Positions 13,538-22,077 of a DNA stretch of 32,664 bases are shown here, piece by piece (position 1 is the stretch's first letter; the number at the start of each line of letters is the position of its first letter). The translations under genes were made by a program, and so were the position numbers. Below the pieces are notes generated by a model. That model was not told where the DNA came from. It did not search any database and saw nothing but the letters and a program-made list of their open reading frames with translations. This DNA comes from Natronorubrum halalkaliphilum. Lineage in GTDB: Archaea; Halobacteriota; Halobacteria; Halobacteriales; Natrialbaceae. Location: assembly GCF_009834785.1 (NCBI RefSeq), contig NZ_WUYX01000066.1:517-33180 (forward strand), given 5' to 3'.

Positions 13538-14944
13538 ATGCAGCGGAGAGACCTCCTTCGAACCGCCGGAGCCGGCGGAATTACCCTGACCCTCCCCAAT
13601 TCAGTTGCAGCATCCTCGTCTGCAGCCAACTCGGACGCCGCGGCGTCCGACCCGGACGCGTACGAACCACTCGGTCGCGTCGACATCACCGGCGCTGCGG
13701 AAGCCGTCGTTGGCGACGGCGGCGAGACGGCGTATCTCGCGACGACGACCGGGTTCGCGACCGTCGATATCAGCGACCCGTCCGAGCCGACCGTGCTCGC
13801 CGACCGACCCGAACTCGAGGTCGACGGCGTTCCTTTCAACGACATCCTCGACGTGAAAGTCGACGGCGACCGGCTGGCCGTCGTCGGACCGGCGAACAGA
13901 GTCTCCGAAGACGTCTTCCACGGGTTCGTGCTGTACGACGTGAGCGATCCGGCCGATCCGGTCGCCGTCGGCGAGCCGTACGAAACCGGCTACCACATCC
14001 ACAACTGCTTTCTCGAGGACGACTTGCTCTACGTCGTCGCCAACGACACCGAGGCGAACCCGCTCGTCGTCTTCGACGTGAGCGACGACGACCCCGCGGA
14101 GGTCGGCCGCTGGTCGCTCGTCGAACACGAACCGGAGTGGGGCGAGATCTACTGGCTGGCCCGCTATCTCCACGACGTCTACGTCCACGACGAGATCGCG
14201 TATCTCGCCCACTGGAACGCGGGAACCTACCTGCTCGATGTCAGCGATCCGACCGCACCCGAGTACCTCTCGCGGGTGATCGACACTGATCTCGAGGAGC
14301 AACGCGGCCTCGAGGATCAGGAGGCCCAGATGGGGCTGCCGGGCAACGATCACTACTCGGCAGTCGACGACGCGGGGGAGCTCCTCGCGGTCGGCCGGGA
14401 GGCCTGGGAAACGGGTGGCGAGGAGCCCGACGGGCCGGGCGGGATCGACCTCTACGACGTGAGCGACCCCGCCGAACCCGAGTTCCGGGCCTCGATCGAC
14501 GCACCCGAGGCCGAGGACGCTTCCTACTACGGCGGGATGTGGACGACCGCACACAACTTCGAGCTTCGCGGCGGTCGACTCTACTCGTCGTGGTATCAGG
14601 GCGGCGTGAAAGTCCACGACGTGAGCGAGCCCGCCGACCCGGAGGAACTCGCCCACTGGCGCGACGCCGACAGCGCGGGCTTTTGGACCGCGCGGGTCGC
14701 CGAATCCAGCGAGACGGTTATCGCGAGCAGTACGCCGTTGATCCCCGGTGCGGACACTGAAGGCGGGCTGTACACCTTCCCGCTCGACGTCGGTGACGAC
14801 GATGAGCCCGAGGCGTCGACGGGGATGCTCGATTCGGTTCCCGGATTCACCGGACTCACCGCCGCCGGAGCCCTCGGCGGCGCGGCAGCCCTCGGGTGGC
14901 TGCGCCGACGACGAGCGCTCGCCGCCCGCAATCGTCAGGATTGA
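13538..14944 (+). CDS. LVIVD-repeat surface protein with Tat signal and PGF-CTERM anchor, 468 aa
   Basis: The N-terminus MQRRDLLRTAGAGGITL is a twin-arginine export signal. The body contains repeated VYDVSDPADPV-like units (for example VDISDPSEP, LYDVSDPADP, FDVSDDDPAE, LLDVSDPTAP, VHDVSEPADP), the LVIVD repeat that builds a beta-propeller. The C-terminus SVPGFTGLTAAGALGG (PGF at 435-437), a hydrophobic stretch and RRRR together match PGF-CTERM, the signal processed by archaeosortase A, which transfers the protein to a lipid anchor. It should sit on the outer cell surface, folded before export. Its ligand is unknown. No operon partner is evident. Confidence 0.9.
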   Translation: MQRRDLLRTAGAGGITLTLPNSVAASSSAANSDAAASDPDAYEPLGRVDITGAAEAVVGDGGETAYLATTTGFATVDISDPSEPTVLADRPELEVDGVPFNDILDVKVDGDRLAVVGPANRVSEDVFHGFVLYDVSDPADPVAVGEPYETGYHIHNCFLEDDLLYVVANDTEANPLVVFDVSDDDPAEVGRWSLVEHEPEWGEIYWLARYLHDVYVHDEIAYLAHWNAGTYLLDVSDPTAPEYLSRVIDTDLEEQRGLEDQEAQMGLPGNDHYSAVDDAGELLAVGREAWETGGEEPDGPGGIDLYDVSDPAEPEFRASIDAPEAEDASYYGGMWTTAHNFELRGGRLYSSWYQGGVKVHDVSEPADPEELAHWRDADSAGFWTARVAESSETVIASSTPLIPGADTEGGLYTFPLDVGDDDEPEASTGMLDSVPGFTGLTAAGALGGAAALGWLRRRRALAARNRQD

Positions 14945-15002
14945 TACTGATGGATGCTATCAGCTGTCAAAACCTTATTCATCGCTCGAGCCCGTAGTCC
15001 GA

Positions 15003-15404
15003 ATGATGACTGATTCCGACGCCGTATCCGACGTCGACGCTGACGCTGCCGACGGCGACTCGTCGCTCCGCGAGCGCGTCGAGGCCTGGCTGAGCCGCGA
15101 GATGCCGATCATTCAGATGCACGGCGGGACGAGCGCGGTCCGCGAGGCCGATCCCGAGACTGGCGAAGTGATCGTCGAACTCGGCGGCGGCTGCAAGGGC
15201 TGCTCGGTGAGCGACGTCACGACGGGCAATATCGAGGCCGAACTCATCCAATGGCCCGAAATCGACGAGGTCACCGTCCGCGTCCCCGACGCTCGCGAGA
15301 GCCTCGGCGGTCCCGACCAGGCCGAGTCGATCATGGGCGTCGACCGAACCGAAGGGGGTCGCGGCGACTGGGGGTCGTCGAATCCCGGCAAAGACCACCT
15401 CTAA
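15003..15404 (+). CDS. NifU C-terminal (Nfu-type) Fe-S scaffold protein, 133 aa
   Basis: The core carries the Nfu motif GGGCKGCSVSDVTT with C64-x-x-C67, which holds an Fe-S cluster between two subunits for transfer to target enzymes. The helix after the motif (NIEAELIQWPEIDEVTV) fits the fold. The N-terminal 20 residues are acidic and non-conserved looking and the last about 25 are polar. Two consecutive ATGs (15003, 15006) are possible. A TATA-like CTTATTC lies about 30 bases upstream. No other Fe-S assembly gene is in the window. Confidence 0.9.
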   Translation: MMTDSDAVSDVDADAADGDSSLRERVEAWLSREMPIIQMHGGTSAVREADPETGEVIVELGGGCKGCSVSDVTTGNIEAELIQWPEIDEVTVRVPDARESLGGPDQAESIMGVDRTEGGRGDWGSSNPGKDHL

Positions 15405-15527
15405 CGGCTGTCGATTCGAACGTCGAGTTCGGGTGTCGTTCGCGACTCCGTCTCGAGAACCGATGCGAGCGCCAGCCGGTCGCGCCGCCGTGCGGGACGG
15501 TAACAGGGACGGAGAGTTTTGGGAAGT

Positions 15528-15536
15528 CCTATATCC
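15528..15536 (+). promoter_or_regulatory. TATA box of the ACT-homoserine dehydrogenase operon
   Basis: CCTATATCC lies about 75-80 bases before the ATG at 15610. This predicts a leader of about 50 bases that includes the GGAGGTGA ribosome-binding site, so this operon is probably not leaderless. Confidence 0.4.
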
Positions 15537-15609
15537 TTTTACGCCCCCGTTACGGAGTCGTATAGCATGATAACGTGTGGACGCCCGCAAGCAGGAGGTG
15601 ACGGCGATG

Positions 15610-16161
15610 GTTGATAAGCCCGCTGAGGAAGACGCCGAGACGGACGGTGGCGTTCGCGCCTACACCGTCCGCCTCGAACTCGTCGACGAACCAGGCGAGT
15701 TGCTCCGGACGCTCGAGCCCATCGCCGACAACGGAGGCAACCTGCTGAGTATCCATCACGAACGCGGTAACATCACCCCTCGCGGACACATCCCCGTCGA
15801 GGTCGATCTGGAATGTCCGCCGGAGCGGTTCGACGGGATCGTCGACGCGCTCCGTGACGCCGGCGTCAACGTCATTCAGGCCGGCGCCGAGCACTACGGC
15901 GAGGAGGTCAACGTCGTCCTGGTCGGCGACCTCGTCGAAAACGATCTCTCGGATACGCTCTCGCGAATCGAAGGCGAGGCCAGCGCCGTCGTCCGGGACC
16001 TCTCGCTGTCCGCACCCGACGGCACCGAAGCGGTCTCGAGCGCCCGAATCCGGCTCGCGATCGACTCCGGCCGATCCGACGCGGCCCTCGAAGCGATCCG
16101 ATCGATCGGTTCGGACAAGGAACTGACCGTCGTCGAACCGCTGCTGGGAGGTGAGGCCTGA
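15610..16161 (+). CDS. ACT-domain protein, likely regulator or partner of homoserine dehydrogenase, 183 aa
   Basis: The first about 75 residues form an ACT domain (YTVRLELVDEPGELLRTLEP...), an amino-acid-binding module. The rest may be a second, weaker ACT-like unit (VNVVLVGDLVEND...). The ATG at 15610 is preceded at 6 bases by GGAGGTGA, so it is preferred over the GTG at 15577. Its stop overlaps the homoserine dehydrogenase ATG (TGATG type), implying coupled synthesis. Bacterial homoserine dehydrogenases often carry a C-terminal ACT domain; here the enzyme lacks one, so this protein may supply threonine sensing as a separate subunit. That last step is inference. Confidence 0.88.
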   Translation, partial: VDKPAEEDAETDGGVRAYTVRLELVDEPGELLRTLEPIADNGGNLLSIHHERGNITPRGHIPVEVDLECPPERFDGIVDALRDAGVNVIQAGAEHYGEEVNVVLVGDLVENDLSDTLSRIEGEASAVVRDLSLSAPDGTEAVSSARIRLAIDSGRSDAALEAIRSIGSDKELTVVEPLLGGEA

Positions 16162-17108
16162 TGCGACTCGCAATTCTCGGTGCCGGTGACGTCGGCCGCT
16201 CGGTCGCCGACCTCGCCGGCGAGTACGGCCACGACGTGGTCGCACTCGCCGATTCCACGACGGCGACGGTCGATCCCGGCGGGATCGACATCGACGGCGC
16301 GCTCGAGCGCAAGGTCGGCGGCGACGCGCTCGGATCGAGCGACCACGACGCCGTCTTCGAGAGCGACTACGACGTCCTCGTCGAGGCGACGCCGACGACG
16401 CTGGACGACGCCGAACCCGGCTTCTCGCACGTGAAACGGGCGCTCGAGGCCGACCGACACGTCGTGCTCGCGAACAAGGGCCCCGTCGCGGAACGGTACG
16501 AGGAACTGCGCGCGCTCGAGGCCGACAGCGCGGGTTCGATCCGGTTCGAAGCCACGGTCGGCGGGGCGATTCCAGTGCTCTCGACGATCGAAGACTCCAC
16601 GCCCCAGGCCGTTACCGCGGTTCGCGGCGTTCTCAACGGCACCGCGAACTTCATCCTCACGCGGATGGCCGCGGAGGGGCTGGACTACGAACACGTCCTT
16701 GCGGAGGCCCAGGATCTCGGCGTCGCGGAAGCCGATCCGACCTTCGACGTCGACGGCACCGACGCCGCGCTCAAGTTCGTTATCCTCGCGAACGTCCTCG
16801 CTGACGGCGGCTTCGCACTTGAGGACGCGACGGTCGAGGGCATTCAGTCGATTCCGGGCAGCGCACTCGACCTCGCCGCAGAGGACGGCCGGACCATCCG
16901 GCTGATCGGCGAGGCGACCCGCGACGGCGTCCGCGTCGGGCCGCGACTCGTCCCCGAAAACGGCGCGCTGGCGGTGACCGGCACCCGAAATATCGTCCAA
17001 ATCGAGACGCGGAACGCCGGCTCGCTGCACTCGAGCGGCCGCGGTGCGGGCGGTCCGGAGACGGCGACGGCGGTGCTTTCGGATGTCGGCCGACTGCCGC
17101 CGCTGTGA
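16161..17108 (+). CDS. hom: Homoserine dehydrogenase, 315 aa
   Basis: The N-terminus MRLAILGAGDVG is the NAD(P) Rossmann loop (G7-x-G9-x-x-G12). ANKGPVAE, GGAIPVL and VRGVLNGTANFIL are signature blocks, and EADPTFDVDGTDAALKF is the hallmark catalytic region with acidic and Lys residues for hydride transfer. The enzyme reduces aspartate semialdehyde to homoserine, leading to threonine, methionine and isoleucine. The length matches short homoserine dehydrogenases without a C-terminal ACT domain. Its start overlaps the ACT gene. Confidence 0.95.
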   Translation: MRLAILGAGDVGRSVADLAGEYGHDVVALADSTTATVDPGGIDIDGALERKVGGDALGSSDHDAVFESDYDVLVEATPTTLDDAEPGFSHVKRALEADRHVVLANKGPVAERYEELRALEADSAGSIRFEATVGGAIPVLSTIEDSTPQAVTAVRGVLNGTANFILTRMAAEGLDYEHVLAEAQDLGVAEADPTFDVDGTDAALKFVILANVLADGGFALEDATVEGIQSIPGSALDLAAEDGRTIRLIGEATRDGVRVGPRLVPENGALAVTGTRNIVQIETRNAGSLHSSGRGAGGPETATAVLSDVGRLPPL

Positions 17109-17271
17109 GACGGCTGGGTAACGCGAGTCCCCGAGTTGGCGAGGAGCTGGGGCCTCGAGGCTTGACGTTCTGAAGGTTGGTTCCCGATACGACTACCGAC
17201 CGAGAGCCAGCACGATTCCGATCACGATCACAATCAATAGCTATTCGTTAGAGAGGGCCGTCGGCACCGCT

Positions 17272-17730
17272 ATGACAGGCCGAGTGCGGACGATCCACAT
17301 CGCTCCCAAACAGGGCGAACCGATGAAGCGAGTCGAACGGGTGACCGCGGTCGCCGAGCGCGGACTCGAGGGTGACCGATACTACGACACCGACGGCACG
17401 TTCGCGGATCGCGACGGCAGCGACCTCACGCTTATCGCGGGCGAAACCCTCGACGCGGTCGAACGCGATTACGACATCACTCTCGAGCCCGGCGCCCATC
17501 GGCGGAACGTCACGACGGAGGGGGTCGCGCTGAATCACCTCGTCGGAGAGCGGTTCCGCGTCGGCGAACTCCGCTGTGAGGGAGTCGAACTCTGCGAGCC
17601 GTGTTCGTACCTCGAGCGCCACCTCGAGGAACAGGGGATCCGCGACGCACTGGTCCATCGCGGCGGGCTTCGAGCGCGGATACTCGAGGGTGGCGTCGTG
17701 TCAGTGACCGACGCTGTCGAACGAGTCTAA
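17272..17730 (+). CDS. MOSC-domain protein, 152 aa
   Basis: The sequence (VRTIHIAPKQGEPMKRVERV, GLEGDRYYD, the TLIAGETLDAV block, PGAHRRNVTTEGVALNHLVG and RVGELRCEGVELCEPC) follows the stand-alone MOSC pattern. MOSC domains bind molybdenum cofactor or transfer sulfur through a conserved Cys; candidates here are in CEGVELCEPC. Substrate and pathway partner are unknown, and no molybdenum enzyme gene is adjacent. The ATG at 17272 is close to the conserved beginning of the domain. Confidence 0.9.
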   Translation: MTGRVRTIHIAPKQGEPMKRVERVTAVAERGLEGDRYYDTDGTFADRDGSDLTLIAGETLDAVERDYDITLEPGAHRRNVTTEGVALNHLVGERFRVGELRCEGVELCEPCSYLERHLEEQGIRDALVHRGGLRARILEGGVVSVTDAVERV

Positions 17731-17820
17731 CGCGGTCCTCACTAATCGCCACTGACGTTCGGCGCAGTTGGCCACGACGGGAACAGAAACTACATCTTCT
17801 CGAGGCCGAAGGAACACCCA

Positions 17821-18618
17821 ATGAACGAGCCGGGTATCCAGTCGCTGATGGACCAAGAAACGCTGGATCGACGGGTTCGGGCTGGCGACACACCAGCCTG
17901 GGTTGCCGACCACTGGCGGTCGTTTCGGGACGGCCTCCTCGGCGAGCGAAACGAGACTCCGTTCCCGTGTTTCTTCGGAGCCGAGTCTGTTCACCAGGGT
18001 GAGCCGCTGTACACCGCAGTTCCCTCGATGAGCGACGCAGATGCGCTGTTGACGCTTCGAGACCGGATCCTCGAGTATCTCGATTGCTACCGAGACCACG
18101 CCGACCGCGCGTCGCTGGTCACGTTCTTCGAGCCGCCCGAAAGATCGCTGTCGGAGGCCGAGTACCACGACACGCTGTGGCACATTCTACAGACGCTGCA
18201 CCTCCACGATCCCGAGCCCTGGCCCGAGGACATCCCCACCGATCCCGACGATCCTCACTGGGAGTTCTGCCTCGGCGGCGAGCCGATGTTCCCGACCTGC
18301 CGCGCACCGTTTTACGAGCGACGCAAGAGTCGTTACTGCCCGATCGGACTCGAGATTACCTTCCAGCCGCGGTCGCTGTTCGAGTCCCTCGGCGTCACGG
18401 GCGATACGGACGCCGGCCAGCACGCTCGCGACGTCATCCAGGACCGGCTCGAAGGGTACGACGGCGTCTGCCCGCACGCCGATCTCGGCGACTGGGGCGT
18501 CGAGGGCGACCGGGAGTGGCCCCAGTACATGCTGTCGGAAGACGACGGCCAGGCACCGTCGACGTGTCCGATCACGATCACCCGAAGCCACCCCAAGCCC
18601 GCCGCACAGCTCCCATGA
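17821..18618 (+). CDS. YqcI/YcgG-family protein (GntA-like heme oxygenase family), 265 aa
   Basis: Features of the YqcI/YcgG family are clear: FPCFFG near residue 49, the central [21 protein letters not shown] block, [14 protein letters not shown] and a C-terminal His/Cys-rich part. The family includes GntA, described as a heme-dependent N-hydroxylase in guanitoxin synthesis, so a heme-oxygenase activity on a small nitrogen compound is possible, although most members are uncharacterised. Its TGA overlaps the ATG of the next gene (ATGA), a strong sign of functional coupling with the cysteine hydrolase. Confidence 0.8.
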   Translation: MNEPGIQSLMDQETLDRRVRAGDTPAWVADHWRSFRDGLLGERNETPFPCFFGAESVHQGEPLYTAVPSMSDADALLTLRDRILEYLDCYRDHADRASLVTFFEPPERSLSEAEYHDTLWHILQTLHLHDPEPWPEDIPTDPDDPHWEFCLGGEPMFPTCRAPFYERRKSRYCPIGLEITFQPRSLFESLGVTGDTDAGQHARDVIQDRLEGYDGVCPHADLGDWGVEGDREWPQYMLSEDDGQAPSTCPITITRSHPKPAAQLP

Positions 18619-19211
18619 CGGCTACCGATACCGAGGGGGATAGCGACGCGGATCCGGATCGCGCCCGCCTCGAGGAGGGCGTACTCGTCCTGATCGACGT
18701 CCAGCAGGGATTCGACGACCCCTCGTGGGGCGAGCGAAACAACCCCGACGCCGAAGCCAACGCAGCGCGGTTGCTCGAGCGCTGGCGGGAAACCGATCGG
18801 CCGGTCGTTCACGTCCGCCACGATTCCACGGAGCCCGACTCGCCGCTCCGCGGCGACGGACCCGGCTTCGAATTTAAGCCGGAGACGGCCCCGATCGATG
18901 GGGAACGGACGGTCGTGAAATCGGTTAACAGCGCGTTCATCGGAACGAATCTCGAGGCGTGGCTCCGCGAGCGCGGCCACGAGTCGCTCGTCCTCGCGGG
19001 ACTCACGACGGACCACTGCGTGTCGACGACCACCCGGATGGCGGAGAACCTGGGCTTCGACCCGACCGTCGTCGCCGACGCGACCGCGACGTTCGACCGA
19101 ACCTTCGACGGCGACCGGTTCGCCGCGGAAACCGTTCACCGAACGGCTCTGGCCCACCTCGAGGGGGAGTTCGCGACGGTGGTTCGGACGGCGGAGTTGC
19201 TCGAGACTTGA
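18615..19211 (+). CDS. Isochorismatase-family cysteine hydrolase, 198 aa
   Basis: The three catalytic residues of the family are visible: D28 in [10 protein letters not shown]102 in VVKSVNSAF and nucleophile C135 in [12 protein letters not shown]. The acidic N-terminal about 20 residues are extra. Members hydrolyse isochorismate, nicotinamide, ureas/biurets or related amides; the sequence does not settle which. The ATG at 18615 overlaps the YqcI/YcgG stop by 4 bases, so the two probably act on the same compound. The frame is open further upstream only because it runs across the previous gene. Confidence 0.9.
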   Translation: MTATDTEGDSDADPDRARLEEGVLVLIDVQQGFDDPSWGERNNPDAEANAARLLERWRETDRPVVHVRHDSTEPDSPLRGDGPGFEFKPETAPIDGERTVVKSVNSAFIGTNLEAWLRERGHESLVLAGLTTDHCVSTTTRMAENLGFDPTVVADATATFDRTFDGDRFAAETVHRTALAHLEGEFATVVRTAELLET

Positions 19212-19346
19212 CGTCCCCCGGCTCGGACGGGTTGCCGGATCGGGCCGACCCTCCGTGAACGGCTCGGTTCTCGACGAGTTCGCGTCGTTCCGAGAGACGG
19301 TTTGGCGTCACAACAGTAATGGGCCGGGATGCGGTCGGTTCATACG

Positions 19347-19751
19347 ATGAGCGCAGATCGGCGACCGCTTCTGGCCGTCCTCCTCGCCAGCGCACTGCTC
19401 GTGACGCTCGTGGTTCACCTTTCGTTCGTCCCGCGATACTACCCCGACGACGTGTTCACGTCCGGGTTGGCGCTCGTCGCCGGCTGGGTAACGTTCGCGA
19501 TCGTCTTCTACGCCGTCGGCCGATTGGGGTCGGATCCCCAGACGATTCCGAACATGCGGATCGCGGACATCGGCGTCGCGCTCTTTCTCGTCTCGGTGTT
19601 ACTCGGACTGGCACTCGACGCGTTCGGCTTTACGCCGGCCGTGATCATCGAAGCGTACGTGTTGCCCGCGATCGGGATCTACAGCGGACTCGCGCTGCTG
19701 GGCTGGTCGATCGGCCGCCGGACCGAAGCGATCAACGAGATGGTTCGGTAA
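19347..19751 (+). CDS. Four-TM hypothetical membrane protein, 134 aa
   Basis: Family not recognised. Four hydrophobic segments are seen (about residues 7-27, 38-58, 70-90 and 97-120), with short charged loops and a polar C-terminus (RRTEAINEMVR). The ATG at 19347 (MSADRRPLLAVLL) puts a normal positively charged stretch before the first TM. The ATG at 19329 would add six residues. The gene stands alone, convergent with the response regulator. Confidence 0.75.
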   Translation: MSADRRPLLAVLLASALLVTLVVHLSFVPRYYPDDVFTSGLALVAGWVTFAIVFYAVGRLGSDPQTIPNMRIADIGVALFLVSVLLGLALDAFGFTPAVIIEAYVLPAIGIYSGLALLGWSIGRRTEAINEMVR

Positions 19752-19796
19752 CCGTCTCCAGGGACGGAGATGAACGGAGCGGGGGAGAACGAGACG

Positions 19797-20249
19797 CTAC
19801 GAAGAGATCGAAGGGAGTTGTACTTGCTCGAACCAGAACCGTTCGACGATCTCCACCAGCGTGGCGAACTCGTCGGGATCGGTCGGTTTCGTCAGGTACG
19901 CGTTGGCGTTCGCATCGTAACACTTCGAGACGTCGTCGCTGGCGTCGGAACTCGTGAGGACGATCACCGGCAGACGCCGGAGTTGGGGATCGGCACTGAT
20001 CCGCTCGAGGATCTCGTGGCCGTCGCTTCCGGGGAGATCTAAATCCAACAGGACGAGGTCCGGGTAGCCGTCGTCCTCCAGAAGGTACTCCAGCGCGTCG
20101 TCGCCGTCGGTGGAGACGTGAAACGTGTGGGAGACCGACGCGTCGTCGAAGGCCGCTCGAGTGAGACGAACGTCACCGGGATTGTCCTCGATAAGGTGGA
20201 TATCGACCGGTTCGTCGCTGGTCCCAGGGTCGGTATTTGTTCGTGGCAT
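19797..20249 (-). CDS. Single-domain response regulator (CheY-like receiver), 150 aa
   Basis: Receiver landmarks are all present: acidic pair E21-D22 (LIEDNPGDVRL), phospho-acceptor D69 in LVLLDLDLPG, Thr/Ser at 99-100 (VIVLTSSDA) and K121 in LTKPTD. There is no output domain. It belongs to the haloarchaeal type that follows PAS kinases. The ATG at 20249 gives a short acidic leader before the first strand; the longer frame to 20336 runs into the preceding gene. It lies 20 bases downstream of the HalOD1 gene, probably in one transcript. The partner kinase is not adjacent. Confidence 0.92.
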   Translation of the reverse strand: MPRTNTDPGTSDEPVDIHLIEDNPGDVRLTRAAFDDASVSHTFHVSTDGDDALEYLLEDDGYPDLVLLDLDLPGSDGHEILERISADPQLRRLPVIVLTSSDASDDVSKCYDANANAYLTKPTDPDEFATLVEIVERFWFEQVQLPSISS

Positions 20250-20269
20250 GTGTCGTGGTGAGCCGTCGA

Positions 20270-20566
20270 TTACCGGACCGTTCGTTCGCCCGTCGCCGGT
20301 TCCTGCCGTTCGCCATCGTCGTCGACGAACACACAACCGTCGCCGTCGACGACGACCGCGTGTCCACAGTACGTAAACGAGACCCGACGACTGTCCCGAG
20401 ACCCCGCCGCGGTGAAAAGAGCGGTCAGTGCGTCGGGATCGATGACGTCGTACAACGGCGGCTGGAGTTCCGTTGGGGCGACATCCTCGCGATCTGCAAC
20501 CGCCTCGACGATAGCGGTGACGAGCGAACTGGAGGCGTCTGCTTCAGAAGGTGACGCGGATACCAT
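20270..20566 (-). CDS. HalOD1-type output-domain protein, 98 aa
   Basis: The core VSxxIVEAVADREDVAPTEL followed by PPLYDVIDPDALTALF and a C-terminal beta part (VSFTYCGHAVVVDGDGCVFV) match the HalOD1 output domain, which is largely confined to haloarchaea and often found with two-component genes. The N-terminus is a short Ser/Ala-rich leader. It is the first gene of a pair with the receiver protein, suggesting that the receiver and output functions are split into two proteins. Biochemical role unknown. Confidence 0.85.
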   Translation of the reverse strand: MVSASPSEADASSSLVTAIVEAVADREDVAPTELQPPLYDVIDPDALTALFTAAGSRDSRRVSFTYCGHAVVVDGDGCVFVDDDGERQEPATGERTVR

Positions 20567-20590
20567 TACTGAAATATCAGGCGACGAATA

Positions 20591-20600
20591 GGGATAAAAC
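20591..20600 (-). promoter_or_regulatory. TATA box of the HalOD1-receiver operon
   Basis: The minus strand reads GTTTTATCCC, about 29 bases before the ATG at 20566, consistent with a leaderless transcript for the two-gene operon. Confidence 0.5.
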
Positions 20601-20695
20601 CTCGGCTAACGGTTCGATATAACTGGATTACGAGTTCTATTTCTACTTATTTCGAATTTTTCCAGGTAAGGATTATGTATTTGTATACTATTTTA

Positions 20696-21181
20696 TCAGG
20701 TATTATCCTCCGCTATTTCCTTTCCGAAGTGGTTGAAGGGCTGAACAAATTCGTCGTCCAGTACGTCTGACCGCACGATATCGAGCCCGAGGGTCCGAAT
20801 CGAGTCGGCGATCGACGAAACGTCGTCCGTATCCGTGCCGACGACGCCGACGTGGTAGTTCTCTTCGCCCGCGAGCAGTTTTCGAACGGTGACGACGCCG
20901 TGCTGATCGAGAATTTCCTCGGCGAGCGTTTCCGAGGGATCGTCCGCAGTACAGGTAAAAAGGATCGACAGCTGATAGCCGGCCTTCTCGTAGTCGATGT
21001 TGGGAATGTATCCCCGGAGTACGCCGGTCTCCTCGAGTTTCTCGATGCGATTTCGAACCGTTCCCGCGGAGACGCCCACCGCGTTCCCGATTTCTCTGGT
21101 CGTGTTGTTCCGGGCGTCTTGCTGGAGCAGGTGGAGAATGCCCCGATCCACCTCGTCGAGTTCGGACTGGGTTCCGTTCAT
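20696..21181 (-). CDS. Lrp/AsnC-family transcription regulator, 161 aa
   Basis: The N-terminal winged helix-turn-helix (DEVDRGILHLLQQDARNNTT, then GVSAGTVRNRIEKLEETGVL) is typical of Lrp/AsnC. The C-terminal part is a RAM/ACT-like sensor with GEENYHVGVVGTD and the DVLDDEFVQPFNHF ending. It should bind DNA as a dimer or octamer with an amino acid as possible effector. Target genes unknown; it lies alone between AT-rich spacers. Length is normal. Confidence 0.93.
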   Translation of the reverse strand: MNGTQSELDEVDRGILHLLQQDARNNTTREIGNAVGVSAGTVRNRIEKLEETGVLRGYIPNIDYEKAGYQLSILFTCTADDPSETLAEEILDQHGVVTVRKLLAGEENYHVGVVGTDTDDVSSIADSIRTLGLDIVRSDVLDDEFVQPFNHFGKEIAEDNT

Positions 21182-21473
21182 GATACCAGTTCGCCAGATA
21201 CGCGGATGTACCTTCTGTTAGCGTATGAATGGCGGTTTCCGTGTGGTGTTGGGCTCATCCGTTCCGGGAGCGAGGAATCCCCTCGGCCGACCGGAGGTTC
21301 TGGAGTAACGAGGGGCGTCGACCGACCGGACGCGCCGGGGGACCGAGATGCCGCAGCCGCCGTGCCCGCGCTGGTGCTCGAGTCCCGGCCATCCCTCGTA
21401 CGGACTGCCGTAGTCGAGTCCCACCGATCACAGCTTCGGTATGACCGGCGGTACACCGCGACGGCGATCCACC

Positions 21474-21917
21474 TCAGTTCGAGTTCGGTCCCGAGTTCCC
21501 CACGAACACCGGGATATCGCCGAATCGGATGACGTGATCGGTGACGCTGCCCATCGCCATCCGGTGGACGCCGCCTCGGCCCCGCGTTCCCATGACGATC
21601 AGATCGACGTCGTTGTTCCGTGCGTACTCGAGGAGTTCGGACTCCGGCGGCCCCTGCAGGACCGTCCCGGTGACGTCGAGATCGGCGGCCTCGGCACGCT
21701 CGACGATCACGTCGACGAACTCCCGGGCCTGGCTGCGCATCGCGTCTTTGGCGCTCGCGGCGTCGCCCGGAAGGCGGAGGTCGCCCAGGGGCCCGGTGTC
21801 GGCGACGGAGACGACGTGGACCGTCGCGTCGTGGGTCTGTGCGAGTTCGAGACCGGTGTCGGCCGCGGCCTCGGCGTACTCGCTGCCGTCCGTCGGGAGC
21901 AAGATCGTATCGAACAT
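21474..21917 (-). CDS. UspA universal stress protein, 147 aa
   Basis: Canonical UspA: MFDTILLPTDGSEYAEAA with the nucleotide-contacting Asp, and the ATP-binding signature VMGTRGRGGVHRMAMGSVTD. Ends at FVGNSGPNSN. The ATG at 21917 is the conserved start; the open frame upstream to 21977 is dropped because UspA proteins begin at MFDT or similar. Likely a cytoplasmic ATP-binding dimer. The hairpin element copy B and a degenerate repeat lie upstream of it. Confidence 0.92.
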   Translation of the reverse strand: MFDTILLPTDGSEYAEAAADTGLELAQTHDATVHVVSVADTGPLGDLRLPGDAASAKDAMRSQAREFVDVIVERAEAADLDVTGTVLQGPPESELLEYARNNDVDLIVMGTRGRGGVHRMAMGSVTDHVIRFGDIPVFVGNSGPNSN

Positions 21918-22018
21918 CGTACGGGGAGTACAACGCGGGTCGTGAAACCGTTGCTGAACTGTCGAAAAGTGGACCACTTGAAAAGCCGAAACGCGTCACT
22001 CGAGCATCGGTTCCTTAG

Positions 22019-22077
22019 ACGGACCGCTGTACCGAGTTTCCCGATGAGCCACGGCGGCTGTGGGTACGGCGATACTG
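22019..22077. repeat. Degenerate dispersed repeat next to hairpin copy B
   Basis: This segment (ACGGACCGCTGTACCGAG..., then CCACGGCGGCTGTGG, then a TACTG end) matches parts of 26586-26668 and 29070-29146 in the same order. It abuts copy B directly. No coding capacity. Confidence 0.5.

Noticed and set aside
13601-14656. 351-codon minus-strand open frame
   Set aside because: Antisense to the LVIVD-repeat gene; its apparent repeats mirror the repeats of the real gene.
21182-21473. Minus-strand frames between the Lrp regulator and UspA
   Set aside because: Only a 68-codon Arg/Gly-rich frame without motif; I see no gene or clear repeat in this 290-base spacer.
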